DNA of 64,000 nucleotides from Semisulcospira habei (GCA_036245525.1 BTPG01000005.1:178015408-178079407); one strand, 5' to 3'; counted from the stretch's first letter, positions 10,164 through 20,935 are shown. Translations and numbers: made by a program. The notes: a model not told the origin generated them from the sequence alone.

Positions 10164-10818
10164 ACTTACTTACGCCTGTCACCCCTACCCGGGTATAGGC
10201 CGTCGACGAGAGACCTCCAGCAACTCCTGTCCTGTGCTTCTCCTTCGATTCTACTCCAGGTGGTTCCCAGTCTCTTGATGTCTGCTTGGAGGTCTCGACG
10301 CCAGGAGTTTCTCGGCCTACCTCTTTTCCTCTTTCCCTGGGGGTTCCATGACAATGCCTGCCTAGTGATACCTAGCAGGGAAAGGTTGTACTTTTGCATT
10401 TCCGCTGCTATCTGGGCGGCCTTGCCGCTCTGGTACATGGTCTTGACGTTCCATGTGCCAATGGTTGTGTCCCTGGATAGAGAGAGGCGGCTCGGTCCTG
10501 TGGCTTCCGAAGACTTCCGGCTTTCACCACAGGACGTCATAAATCTTCTGATAGAAGAACCTTCCTCCTCCAGGAAAGGAATTACTTTCAGTCTTTTCGT
10601 CGGCGTTTTTGTAGCTATTTCCTTTTTTGCAGGGTGGGGAAGCTACCCCCACGCCCAACCCCCTTACTAGGAGGACCAGGGGTTTTCTGTCGGGGTCACC
10701 TTCCCTTAGACCATGTTGGTTCACGGCACCTTATTTCATTCGGTGCACCCCTCTCATGAGGGACCCCCTATCCACCACCCAGGGGACGCGCCTCAACGCC
10801 ATATGGTCCCAGCGCGAG
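10164..10818 (-). mobile_element. Internally deleted LINE with 15-bp target-site duplication
   Basis: GAGGGTCATACTCTT flanks the element exactly, at 10149-10163 and 10819-10833. The minus strand ends in an AAGT-type tail (10164-10173). The frame at 10166-10540 joins an endonuclease N-terminus directly to a LINE C-terminus, skipping the reverse transcriptase. Clean flanks show that the shortened form itself transposed, presumably using proteins from a full-length relative. Confidence 0.85.
10166..10540 (-). pseudogene. LINE ORF fusing endonuclease start to C-terminus
   Basis: 124 codons. Residues ~27-60 (TTIGTWNVKTMYQSGKAAQI and following) match the start of an AP-type endonuclease domain. 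From about residue 61 the frame continues TRQALSWNPQGKRKRGRP and WSRIEGEAQDRSCWRSLV, the extreme C-terminus of the same LINE class. The endonuclease active site and the whole reverse transcriptase are missing, but the junction stays in frame. It can hardly be catalytic. Confidence 0.8.
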
Positions 10819-10833
10819 GAGGGTCATACTCTT

Positions 10834-11756
10834 TATTGAGTATTTTCGTAAACCTTTCCTATCGATCGGCTGTGCAGCTGATACCGATCCGTAGGGAATT
10901 GAAAAGACTTTGACTTGAAATAAAGTTCACTTCATAATACGACGTCTATGTTTGCGTTTTTACGTCTGAAATGTCAAAAAGTTGTCCAAAATGGCGAATG
11001 GAAATGCGACATGCTTTGCGACCCTTTCTCTTTTCATGCACCAAATCTGACTGGGTTTCAATAAAAAGTCTAAACCCGCTGTTTTCTGCTGTTTGTGAAC
11101 TGAAGTGAGTGGGTGATTTATTTTCTCCACAAATTAATTCCGATACCTTGTGTTTTTGGCCAGTGAGAAAAATAGCCGTCCAACGTAACGCGTGTTTTCA
11201 CCCCCACATGTCAACCGACAGGCACCGCTTCTTTTCACTACACGTATGAAGACAGAACTATTTTGTATCCTGAGACCTGGGAGATTTGTTATAAACGTGT
11301 AGGTCGTGATTAAATTGCAAATGAAACAAATACATATATTTTCCATCATTTTCGCAATTTACGATAGAAAACCTACAGCCCACAAACTACGTTGCATATG
11401 AATAGCTTCCGGTTGTCAGCGGAAGGCTCTCTGTCAGTTTGAAAGAGTTTTGGAGAGAGAGCGCGAAGCTCGAATGAATTTGGTTTCCTTCATACTTCCA
11501 AATGTTACTTTGGGCAAATTTACACTTTTGCATCTTTACCATCTCACATTACATGCAAGTGCGTGAAAGCAAATATTAATTTTTTTCTCGCATAAAATGA
11601 TGATTTAAATCTTTATTTACAAGAAAACATAGGGGGGAAATAACATTTAGAGGTATTTGATTTTGTTTGGTCAATTTCACTGTTGGTACACAGCTTTAGA
11701 GAGTCACCCATATTATGTATACACATATTTCATATGCTATTATTTACGTACATTTT
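10834..11756. other. No feature recognised
   Basis: Ordinary AT-leaning sequence with short open frames only. No splice-bordered exon, repeat end or RNA was found. Confidence 0.5.
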
Positions 11757-11908
11757 TATTTCTGAAATCTTTGTTCATTCAAAGACCAAAAGCCAAAAAC
11801 CGTCCAAGAAACATGGATGCTGATTGGACTCTGTCACGGGGTTCATAAGGATGTATGTCTCTTGCAGTCGGATCGCGCTCACCTTTTTGCCCCGGCAGTG
11901 AAGGGGTT
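11757..11908. mobile_element. A-type remnant, reversed
   Basis: CAAAAGCCAAAAACCGTCC is the reverse of the A-type right spacer. GTTCATAAGGATGTATGTCT is a half hairpin, and GGCAGTGAAGGGGTTTA is an A-type end. Confidence 0.55.
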
Positions 11909-11949
11909 TACATTTAGGATATAATATATCACGATTTATAAAATTGTTT

Positions 11950-12367
11950 TGATGGCTTGATAAAAGCCTCCAAGCTATCGCTTCTCGGCCACGAAGGTAT
12001 CCGTTCTCAGCTTTTATCAGGCCATCTCGACATTTTTATGATCTTTAAATCGTTATATCGGACTCCTAAATCGTCGGGGGTTCTTTCTCCGGGTACTCCG
12101 GTTCTTCCACCCCCCCCCCCCCCCACTTTGGTACCGGTCTCAGGCTACTTTACAAATTTCAAAATACAAGCGATCAAAAATCTCTGGAACTTCAGTAGCT
12201 GACTGGCCCTTCGTTTGTCTTGTACTGTGTTTGTCTTAAATGGCGTAAATCCGTGTCTGTTTCGTGAGTGTGTGTGTTGGGTTTCAGGCGCGGCGCTTTG
12301 AGTCGATTTCCCCAAAATTGAGAAAAAGCGCCTATATAATAACGGTATTATTATTATTATTATTAAT
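11950..12367 (+). mobile_element. SINE-like element with possible U2-derived head
   Basis: ATCGCTTCTCGGCC (11977-11990) equals the first 14 bases of U2 snRNA, and TATCCGTTCT (11998-12007) resembles the next U2 block. The surrounding TGGCTTGATAAAAGC / GCTTTTATCAGGCCA forms a stem. The 3' half, from GGGTTCTTTCTCCGGGTACT to AAAGCGCCTATATAATAACG and (ATT)n, is shared with 49010-49390. A run of C (12111-12124) interrupts it. Confidence 0.5.
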
Positions 12368-12890
12368 ACCCTTTTTTTTAAAAATTAGTATTGGACGTTC
12401 ATCAAGTCTCTTTGGTGTTGAATTAACAAAGTTTTCAGGAACATAACCTGCATCTTAAGTATACAAGTTTTGCATTTAGGTGCACAAGTGTAAGCCTGAT
12501 AAAGAAGTATGACATTTCTAATAGTGCGAAGCGCCAGAAAAAAAAAAAAAACATCATTTAAATTCGTGCTGTAGGGAGATTTACAATGTGTCAGTCGAAT
12601 ATGGACAATAGATGTAAAATACAGCCCACCACCTTCAGGATTTTTAAAATTTTGAGTTGTGTGTGTCTCAGTGGACTTTGATTTGCAGTTACCGGCCGCT
12701 GCAAGGCCCAGAATCGCAGAACCGAACATATACAGCCTATAATACACTTGGAATAAAAGTGTATTGACCCACTTCCTTGCTAGATTACGTTGTTCGGATG
12801 AAGAAAGAAAAACACATACGTATGCCGCATGAATGACGCAGTGAGACGCATGAATCACGCAGTAATCATGAAGCCACCCCAGCCTTCGAA
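12368..12890. other. No feature recognised
   Basis: Only short open frames. A 157-codon minus-strand frame (12385-12858) has no recognisable domain and no supporting signals. Confidence 0.4.
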
Positions 12891-12893
12891 ACA

Positions 12894-12979
12894 GGACCCA
12901 TGTGCAAAGACATAGAGTCTCATGAGCCCCCGCAATCTGCGGGGGCTCATGAGAATCTATGTCTTTTGCACATGGGTCT
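12894..12979. mobile_element. A-type palindrome with lengthened stem
   Basis: The stem extends past the usual limit: GACCCATGTGCAAAGACATA pairs with TATGTCTTTTGCACATGGGT. The TTAA ends are not found. 12980-13257 shows nothing else. Confidence 0.75.
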
Positions 12980-13257
12980 CAAGGGGAGCTCACGCGGATC
13001 TAGAAATCCCGCAAGTAGGTGGTGTTCGTAGGTGCATCACAAAGAGCTTTCAAACGTCAGGGACTGACGACCGCAAATTACCCAACGGACAGGCAAGGCT
13101 CATCAAAGAAAGGCTAGTGCCTGCAGAAAATTGCGTCACGGCTACTGCTGAATTATCTCCACGTGTCTTATTTTCCTACAAATGTCTGACAGCATGAACA
13201 TTTATTTTATTGAGTTTTTGTTGTTGTTGTTGTTGTTTTGCGGCATGGAAATTAAAA

Positions 13258-13480
13258 ACGAAGCTAAATCACCCTTGAACTATAATGCTCGATCTGTCTC
13301 TAGAATTGTAATACAGTCATTCAGAGAGCAACTTCAAAATTTGGGGATTTTGGTCCTGGGGTAGAATGTGTTACGACCTTTCTTTTAGTCTGGCATGACA
13401 GATTTTTACCGTTCCCGCCATCAGACGGACTTAGCTGCCCGCTCGGCGTTAAACCCCAAATAACTAACTCACTCACTCAG
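13258..13480. mobile_element. B-type right half followed by SINE tail
   Basis: TCACCCTTGAACTATAATGC to CTGGGGTAGAATGTGTTA (13268-13372) is a B-type right half without its left arm. It is followed by the SINE tail CTCGGCGTTAAACCCCAAAT and AACTAACTC (to ~13480). 13481-13800 holds nothing recognised. Confidence 0.65.
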
Positions 13481-13803
13481 TGCTTGCGGCACGCGGATGT
13501 GACCGAGACGGTCGCTGCGCGCAGAAGTTCGCGAGCCCCCGCAAGAACGTCTGATTAGAGTATTCTCGGCAGAAATTCATCCGTCTTCATTAAAGCGTTT
13601 GCCCCGCAGCGGATTTTGATTGCTCAATTTCGCCGAAACAACTTATGTTGCCTCACACTTTTCTACCCTCCGTTTCCCAATCTACAAAACGTGCACGTAA
13701 CAGAGGTTAGTTCTACTGACTACCGCTGACTCGGAGCAGATGCAACTATCCTACGCACAAAGCAGAAAAAAGATTTTGAGGAACACGGATTTGATTAAGA
13801 CTA

Positions 13804-13869
13804 GCAAGAGGCATAGATCCTCATGAGCCCCCGCATATGCGGGAGCTCATGAGGATTTACGCCTCTTGC
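13804..13869. mobile_element. A-type palindrome
   Basis: 66-bp stem with the centre CCCGCATATGCGGG. One arm carries GATCC and the other GGATTTAC, so pairing is slightly imperfect. Outer TTAA ends are not clear. Confidence 0.75.
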
Positions 13870-13984
13870 CTTCACTTGGGTGTGTGCACCAGCGCCGGGT
13901 GAAAAAGGTTAGTAAGCACTTTGATTAGACCATTCCTGGCGGAATTCGTTCGTCCTCATTAAACTATTGCGTCCTGACGTACTA

Positions 13985-14575
13985 TAACAAGGGGTGTATA
14001 CACCACAGGGATTTTCGTGGTGGGGGGGGGGGGGGGTGGGGGGGGGGTGGTGGTGGTGGTGGTGTTATAACAGGGGCCGGATACAGTAAGTGGTGTCTCA
14101 ACAGGGTATACACTACAGAAAAAGTTAAGGGTAGCCTCGCAGCAGGGTATTGATAGACCCCTGGAAAATTCAAAGGGATGGGGGTGGTGGATGGTAGATG
14201 CCCTACACGGATATTTAAGGTGATGCACTACAGGGATATTCGACGGTGGTATCGGAACAGAGGATGGATACACCACACGGGTATTCAATGTTAGTATTAG
14301 AACAGGGAATGATACACCACAAGCATATTCGTGGGTGGTGTCAGATGAACACGGGATGGATACACAACAGAACAAGACTCATTATCAGCACAAGACAAAA
14401 CGACAGTGGTGTCGGACCAGGGGACGGAAACAACTTAGGAAAATTCGACGGTGGTTTTGAAACGGAACGGATACACTACCAAACAAATCTCACAGATGGA
14501 ACCGTGTGTACACCACATGGATACACAAGAGTGGCGCCGGGATACACTACAGGCTTTCCAAGGGTGAAATATCAC
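13985..14575. repeat. Degenerate ~45-50-bp minisatellite
   Basis: The recurring unit contains GGATACACCACA, then a TATTCGAGGGTGGTGTC-like block, then GAACAGGGGATG. At least ten worn units are visible, with a poly-G/GGT expansion at 14022-14064. Further units occur at 14838-15010 and 16120-16195, beyond inserted elements. Confidence 0.75.
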
Positions 14576-14579
14576 ACCT

Positions 14580-14660
14580 TGTCTCAAGACCTTTCTTAGT
14601 CTGGCAGGACAGACTTTTACCGTTCCCGCCATGAGATGGCCTTTAGCTGCCTGCTCGGCG
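14580..14660 (+). mobile_element. SINE 3' tail fragment
   Basis: CTTGTCTCAAGACCTTTCTT to TGCCTGCTCGGCGTTAA. It matches the tails at 13376-13480, 23890-23955 and 50205-50275. A B-type element is fused at the terminal TTAA. Confidence 0.65.
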
Positions 14661-14837
14661 TTAACTCATTCAGCCCCGACACACCACAGCAAGACATGGA
14701 TCGAGCATGATAGTTCAAGGGCGGTGCCAGAATAGCTTGGCGCCCATAGGCGCCAAGCTATTCTGGCACCACCCTTGAACTATCATGTTCGATCTGTCTC
14801 TAGAATTGTAATACAGTCATTCAAAGGGCAACTTAGA
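14661..14837. mobile_element. B-type element, right end truncated
   Basis: TTAACTCATTCAGCCCC start, palindrome 14699-14794 (GGGCGGTGCCAG arm). It runs into minisatellite sequence without a terminal TTAA. The junction is shared with the copy at 15933, so both come from one duplication. Confidence 0.8.
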
Positions 14838-15009
14838 AGATGCATAAATACACCACAGGAAATTTCGAGGGTGGTGTCAGAACAGTGGGGCGGATTCACC
14901 GCAGATAAAAAAAAATCAAGGATGGTGTCAGAAGAGGGATGAATATACTGCAGGAAAATTCAAAGGTGGTGCCAGAACACGGGATGGATACAACGCAGGA
15001 AAACAAAAG

Positions 15010-15185
15010 GATGGTGCCAGAACAGCTTGGCGCCTATAGGCGCCACGCTTTTTGGGCATCACCCTTCGACTATCATGGTCGATCTGTCTCGTGATCCGTT
15101 TCATAATCTGGCATGTGGTCTCCCAGAGGAAGGCGCCAAGCCATTCTGGTTCCATTTTAAACTGTCATGGTCGATCTGTCTCCTG
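15010..15185. mobile_element. Two worn B-type pieces
   Basis: GGATGGTGCCAGAACAGC to ATGGTCGATCTGTCTC (15011-15092), then a second right-arm piece AAGGCGCCAAGCCATTCTGG to CATGGTCGATCTGTCTCC (15129-15182). Confidence 0.6.
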
Positions 15186-15189
15186 AACT

Positions 15190-15880
15190 GATATGTATGG
15201 CAAATACGTCCATAAAAGCAGGCGACTAATGCAGTCAAACTGTATTTGAAAACATAACCCACCAGGAAACACACATTGACAGGACGAGCACAAAACTGTT
15301 ATATGTTCGCTCTTTCAAAACTGTTTCCTTCCTTGTTAGCTATTTCTTTGCATATTACTCGCTTGTCAGTCACCCCGTTGACCTGGTTTAGTTTTTAAAA
15401 AATGCACTTAACAATCTCTAATCTCTTTGTACGGAATAAAGCCCAGTCAGATTACCCAGACAGATCTGTGTACATGACAGATACGTCCGTCCGATCCTAG
15501 TTAGTTAGTTATTCGGGTTTAGGACCGAGCTAATGTCATCTCACTGCAACTGTCCAAAGCAATCAAAAGTATTCCTTGCACTATATATATGTTTTTTTTT
15601 TTAAATTTTCACCCTTTTATGAATTCAAACTCAAAGTTGAAGTTACTGGATCAAAGGACTGATCTGACTAACAAGGCACCGTAATTCTATAACACCCCTC
15701 TTGTCTGAAAAGATAAATGTCAAGCACCGAATGATTGACGACAATGACAGTAAAATCAGCGCGGATCAGACACCTGGGGACTGAAAAGTATGGCCGAGTC
15801 GGACACAGGGTAGATTACACCATTCGCCCGTCTGCATAGTTATCTCCCTTACCGCTGGAAAACTGCGAACACCACTACGC
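15190..15880. other. No feature recognised
   Basis: Mixed sequence without clear repeats. A short A-type scrap (GCAAGAGGCAAAGAACCTCA) begins at about 15882. Confidence 0.45.
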
Positions 15881-15910
15881 CGCAAGAGGCAAAGAACCTC
15901 ATGAACCTCA

Positions 15911-16195
15911 TGGCCTTTAGCTGCCTGCTCGGCGTGAACTCATTCAGCCCCGACACACCACAGCAAGACATGGATCGAGCATGATAGTTCAAGGGTGGTG
16001 CCAGAATAGCTTGGCGCCCATAGGCGCCAAGCTATTCTGGCACCACCCTTGAATTATCATGCTCGATCTGTCTCTAGAATTGTAATACAATCATTCAGAG
16101 GGCAACTTCACAATAACAGAAGATGCAAAGATACACCACAGGAAATCTCGAGGGTGGTTTCAGAACAGGGGGGGGGGGGGGGTGCGGATTCACCG
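15911..16195. repeat. Local duplicate of 14630-14900
   Basis: The same order is repeated: SINE tail (CTGCCTGCTCGGCG), B-type element with palindrome 15973-16068, the truncated right side AATTGTAATACAATCATTC, then minisatellite. The starting TTAA here is TGAA. The block was copied after the B-type insertion. Confidence 0.85.
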
Positions 16196-16407
16196 GCTCT
16201 TGAGGGTTTTTTTTTTTTTTCTTTTTTTTTTTCTGCCTCTTGCGGACGCTATTCACGTCCGTGTTGCTTGGGTGGATGGGAGTATTCAGTGTTGAGTTTG
16301 CCCTTATTTCAAAGACACGTTTCAAATCCACTGGCAGTGGAGAGCTTATATTTAAGGGTGAGAGTCCCAGGCGGTTGACCCTTGCCAAAAATGAACACCA
16401 CCGAACT

Positions 16408-16472
16408 GCAGGAGGTATAGATCCTCATGAGCCCCCGCAATTGCGGGGGCTCGTGTGGATCTAGGCCTCTTG
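16408..16472. mobile_element. A-type palindrome
   Basis: GGAGGTATAGATCCTCATGA stem with CCCCCGCAATTGCGGGGG centre. The right arm has CTCGTGTGGATCTAGG, so pairing has decayed at a few positions. 16196-16407 holds a T-rich run and no gene. Confidence 0.75.
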
Positions 16473-16504
16473 CTGTCACCACATTGAATCTAACCCGTCT
16501 CTGT

Positions 16505-16718
16505 TTAACCCATTCTACCCCAGACACCCTACAGCAAGATAAGGATCGACCATGATAGTTCAAGGGTGATGCCAGAATAGCTTGGCGCCTATGGGCGCCA
16601 AGCCCTTCTGGCATCACCCTTGAACTATCATGGTCGATCCATGTCCTGCACTGCAATGAAGTCTTCAGAGGACGACGTCAAGATTTTGGGATTTCGTTGT
16701 TGGGGTAGAAGGCGTTAA
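16505..16718. mobile_element. B-type element, intact
   Basis: 214 bp from TTAA to TTAA with TTAACCCATTCTACCCC and GGGGTAGAAGGCGTTAA ends. Palindrome 16544-16639, GATGCC arm form. 16730-16870 carries a further worn B-type piece. Confidence 0.9.
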
Positions 16719-16873
16719 ACAGTGATCATACACGGCCATCTGAATGCTTCTCACCGCCGCACAGTCCTACCGTCTCAGCCATGGAAACTTGCTGTCACGT
16801 TCACTGTGATCAAGGGATCCAGGCGCTAAGCTATTCCGGCACTGTCCGCGTGGTACATGTGCACATGCAGTCT

Positions 16874-17102
16874 TTAACCCCTTCCCTGTCACTGTATGTA
16901 CGGTTTTTTTTTTTTTTTTTTTTCCTGAAATTTGTGTTCTTTCAACGACACAAAACCACAACCCACCAAGGAACAGGGGTGGAAATTGGTTCCAGCAAGA
17001 GACATAGGTCTTCATGAGCCCCCGCGACTGCGGGGGCTGATGAGGATCCACGTCTCTTTCAGTTGGGTTGTGTTCATTTCTTTCCGACAGTGACGGGGTC
17101 AA
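16874..17102. mobile_element. A-type element
   Basis: TTAACCCCTTCCCTGTCAC start and GACAGTGACGGGGTCAA end. Palindrome 16995-17060. A 20-base T run lies in the left spacer. 17103-17446 has no recognised feature. Confidence 0.8.
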
Positions 17103-17448
17103 AGACGTCCCTGATAGCTGCTAAAATCGTTACTACGTAAAGACGGTGTCTGATAAATGTCTGTTGCTCTGTCCTCGGGAGTACGGAAGGCTTGTCTATC
17201 CTGACACCGTTTGTAATGAAGATCTTACCATCTCGGTGCGGGGCCTCACGGAGAACTATAGCGTCTAGCTGGGTTCATTTGCGTGTTGGATCAGAGTAGG
17301 CAGGGAGTTTACCTTCACAGTTTGTCTTTTTGCATTTCTGCTTTGGGAAGAATCCTTTGGAAGAGTGCGTCACTAGGCAGTCGTCGTCATAATAATGACG
17401 TCATTAAACACAAGGATGCCACTGAGGCCAATTAGCTACGCTAGCGTG

Positions 17449-17516
17449 GCAAGAGACGTACATTCTCTTCAGCCCCTGCTGCCTGCAGGAGCTCATAAGT
17501 ATCTCCTCTTACGTAT
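17449..17516. mobile_element. A-type hairpin, worn
   Basis: GGCAAGAGACGTACATTCTC with partner AAGTATCTCCTCTTACG around CCCCTGCTGCCTGCAGG. Many mismatches. Confidence 0.55.
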
Positions 17517-17642
17517 CGAGGAGAATGAAAGACTGTACCAGTCAAAGACAAATTGACAGTTTTATCTATGGAAATTATAAGCGAACTCGGCTTTAGGTAT
17601 GGCTAAACGTGTTTTGAACAGAACGCACAGTCGAATCCGATT

Positions 17643-17847
17643 TTAACCCCGATGCACTACAGCAGGAGATGGATCGACCCTGATAATTCAAGGGTAGTGC
17701 CAGATAAGCTTGGCGCCATCAGGCGCCAAGCTGATCTGGCACTACCCTTGAATTATCATGGTCGATCCTTCTCCTGCAATTGGTACATATTTGTTAGGTG
17801 ACACCTCCAAAATCTGGGAAATACGGCCTTAGGGTTAAGTGGGTTAT
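17643..17847. mobile_element. B-type element
   Basis: TTAACCCCGATGCACTACAG start; palindrome 17672-17767 with AATTCAAGGGTAGTGCC arms and a GCGCCATCAGGCGC centre. The end is a worn GGGTTAT. 17848-18282 is T-rich with no gene. Confidence 0.85.
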
Positions 17848-18282
17848 CTAATTAATTTGTCTCTTTGTTCATGTATTTCTTTATTTCTTCATTTATTTAT
17901 GTATTTTGTATGTATTTTCTTGTTTGTATACAATTTATTACGTCTTATTTATGTGTTTATTTATTTCCATTATTTACTTATTTATCTGTCAATCTATCTA
18001 TGAGGGGGTTGGGGGGCGGGTCATGCGTTAAATCGTCACGTGTCGTACTTAATTTGCCACGTGACGCACCCTCGCACTGACGCATCATTCGTGTCAACTT
18101 TTGCATCGCTTCGTGCAGGTTCAGTTCTGAATTTTTATTGATTCGTGACTGACAAAATAAAGACCTCGTGAAATCGTGACAGTGCATTCCCAACATGCGC
18201 CCCTCGTCTATTTCATGGCTATATAACCTCGAAGCTGCAAAACTAGTTCTACGCCACCAGATTCAAAGGGGTTAACCGGAAA

Positions 18283-18465
18283 TAACCCGGTCAATGCCGA
18301 GAAAATTTGAACACTACTCAACTGCAAGAGGCACAGATCCTCATGAGCCCCCGCAGTTGCTGACACCATTTTGAATCCATGGTCATGGCACATCTAGGCG
18401 TTTCGGCCTTAAATTAACGACGATTGCAGAAACAGTCAGCGTCAGCCGGGCACTGAACGGGTTAA
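18283..18465. mobile_element. A-type element lacking its right hairpin arm
   Basis: CCCGGTCAATGCCGAG start, left arm GCAAGAGGCACAGATCCTCA then CCCCCGCAGTTGC, and directly the right spacer TGACACCATTTTGAATCC. GCACTGAACGGGTTAA ends it. The right arm has been cleanly lost. 18466-19050 has no recognised feature. Confidence 0.75.
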
Positions 18466-19053
18466 AGCAACGTTTTCCTTTCTTGTTTGGCAAGTTATAA
18501 ATCATTAATAAAAGAAAATCTTAATGTTGTCCACAATTAATAAAATGTCAAGTGAAATTGGAATCCCAGGTGAAGCTGTCAGGCGATGTCAAATGAAATG
18601 TCACGTAGAACAACAGTATCGTGCATCGAAGTTATCAGTCACTGTCAAAAACATGAGACGGGAATTGTTTTTGACTTCTTTTCTTGCGGAAGTCAGGTAT
18701 TTATAAAAACCTTCTTTATCCCCTTTGCTGTCACATTGAAAGCTTAACAAACGTAACGCCAGTAAGCCAGCGAGAGTAAGCATTGTTTTGGTCACGGCGA
18801 TCAAACCTACAACATTCTTTCCACGTTACGCTTTGCAACTTCCTTATTTTAGTGTTCCTCAAATGAAATATCTGTCTTGTATTCGTGACGTGCAATGACG
18901 TGAAACTCAAAATAACGTCAGCTGGGTCAACTAAGTATTATTCACAAATCGAAAGCGAGGCTTGCGACCTCAGTTCACCTCATGAATATTCCAAAGACTA
19001 GCGAAATCAAGGACAGCCGTTCAGTGTCAGATTTGCGGATATGAATGATGCCA

Positions 19054-19118
19054 GCAAGAGGCATTGATCCTCATGAGCCCCCGCAGTCGCGGGGCTCATG
19101 AGGATCAACGCCTCTTGC
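19054..19118. mobile_element. A-type palindrome with paired base changes
   Basis: The left arm has ATTGATCC and the right arm GGATCAA, both differing from the usual ATAGATCC/GGATCTAT in a matching way. The centre has lost a C:G pair on one side. Confidence 0.75.
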
Positions 19119-19349
19119 TCTTGCTTCTTCTGAGTGGGTTACACCTGTCATTTCAAGCGCTTTACAACTGTGTGAGTGATACGCACACTGAAATGTATTA
19201 ATTAGTTCATGCTGCACTGATTTCAATATTGAAGATACTAGCTGCAAGCATTTTTTTAAAACAAAGTTTCATTCCACCGCGTGGGCCCAAAGGCGCGTTT
19301 TTCACAGTGTGTTTCAATGTACAGTATAGTGAACAGAAGAATTTGTTTT

Positions 19350-19870
19350 TTACATTGATGAGGGGTGAGTGTAGGGGGATGAGGGGGGAGGAGGGGGATG
19401 AGGGGGGAGGGGGTAATCCCCTAAAATAGTGAAGCGTGATTGCCGTTTTTCGGGGATTATCGTGATACGTGACTTCAAAATTGTCAGCCTCATTATCCGT
19501 GAAAGAACGGTTCGTCGTGATAATAATGTGAAAGCCAAATTAATAAGACGATCGTGATCCTTGAAAACGTCCGGGTTATTTAATTCGTGAAACGTGAACA
19601 GTCTGTTTAGCACTCTACAATGTCTACTCAGAAATGTTCAGCTCAACTCAGCCCCGCCCCCCTCCCCCCATCCCCACCCCACCCTCCCTTGATTTTCCGG
19701 CCGGTGAAAAAAAAGAGACTTATTGTCTCTTTCCCTCAAGATACGTGAAAGCTATTTTTGGGATTCGTGATTCGTGAATCGTAAAATAAATCATCGTGAA
19801 ACTGTGATGGTATCCCGCCCCCCCCCCTCCCTCCCCCTCCCCCACCCCCAATACAACCCCCACATTGTAA
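19350..19870. repeat. Low-complexity G-rich and C-rich tracts
   Basis: GGGGATGAGGGGGGAGGAGG tract at 19374-19414, and C-rich tracts at 19650-19690 and 19815-19850. Between them, worn CGTGATNCGTGAA-like repeats. The proline/glycine frames here are artefacts. 19870-20060 holds nothing recognised. Confidence 0.6.
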
Positions 19871-20060
19871 AAGCACTCTCTCTGCCCCTACTGTGTGTCT
19901 GATTTAACTCCTGACCCCAGTAGCAAAACGTCTTCGAACACACGACAGCCGCAGTGGGGCCGAGGACCATTGGTTACTGGGTTGAGAGATGCGCTGTAAT
20001 CGGCAAAAAATGTTGGCAGATTACATTGATCTTTGGGGATGAACCACATTAAACCCGCAT

Positions 20061-20222
20061 TTAATCATTCAGCCCGACGCACGTATTTCCCAAATTTCGG
20101 AGGCGTCATCTAACGATTATGCACCAGTTGCAGGAAATGGATCGACCATATTCAAGGGTAGTTCCAGATTAGCTTGGCGCCAACAGGCTCCTGCTGTAGT
20201 GCGTCAGGGCTGAATGGGTTAA
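20061..20222. mobile_element. B-type element with deleted right arm
   Basis: TTAATCATTCAGCCC start and GGGCTGAATGGGTTAA end are intact. The hairpin stops after TTGGCGCCAACAGG and jumps to CTCCTGCTGTAG. The total is 162 bp against the usual 214. Confidence 0.8.
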
Positions 20223-20466
20223 CGTCATTGCACAGTGCATTTCGAGAAAGATGCCAAAAAGCACACCGCATAACTGCATTTGCATCAGTGCACATAAGCA
20301 GCATATCGCGCCGACTTGCCTTCTGTAATAGCAGTAATGACTCCTTCGTGTCTTGTGACAACCATGGAAGGTGCACCGACCTGACAGGTTAAAAGTGGTG
20401 CTTGCATGAAAATTGAAAAGCTCACAAGCATCAATCAGGCAGCATGGCCATGCCGCTAGTTTTCGC

Positions 20467-20667
20467 TCAACCCTTTTAGCCTCACGGGTGCATTTCCCAA
20501 ATTTTGGAAGTGTGTACCACTTGCAGGAGGTGGATTGATCATGATATTTCAAGGATAGTGGCAGGTTAGCTTAGCGCCGGAAGCTTGCAAAGCTAATCTG
20601 GCACTGCCCTTGAATTATCATGGTCATTCAAGCTCCTGCTGTAGGGTGTTGGGGCTAAAAGGGTCAA
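20467..20667. mobile_element. B-type element, diverged
   Basis: TCAACCCTTTTAGCC start and GGCTAAAAGGGTCAA end. The hairpin lies at about 20533-20630 with several mismatches (AAGGATAGTGGCAGG left, CTGGCACTGCCCTTG right). Confidence 0.75.
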
Positions 20668-20846
20668 CATAATCATATCCAAGGCACGTATCCGAACTCG
20701 GCTCGTGTAGAATGTATGGGAGAGTACCAAAGCTGTCCAATACTGCGTACTATAAAATGGTAATACATTGTATGTGAATTTCTCAGAGAACGGAATCCAC
20801 ACAAACTGACAACTCTGTAATTAGCTTCAGACCCAAGTTCCACGAG

Positions 20847-20935
20847 CGAGCTTAAATCCCGAGCAAGCCACTAAGCAAGGTGTTCCGCTTATAGCGGAAC
20901 ACCTTGCTTAGTAGCTTGCGCGGGATTTAAGCTCG
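20847..20935. mobile_element. D-type palindrome, near perfect
   Basis: CGAGCTTAAATCCC pairs with GGGATTTAAGCTCG and encloses GCAAGCCACTAAGCAAGGTG with its complement, 89 bp in all. TTCATGCAACTGGTCCC on the right is the D-type end. A B-type right-arm scrap follows (20953-21000). Confidence 0.85.

Noticed and set aside
12385..12858. 157-codon minus-strand frame
   Set aside because: No recognisable motif, biased toward chance, and no splice or promoter support.
13985..14375. Thr/Pro-rich frames
   Set aside because: They arise from the degenerate minisatellite and its G-run expansion.
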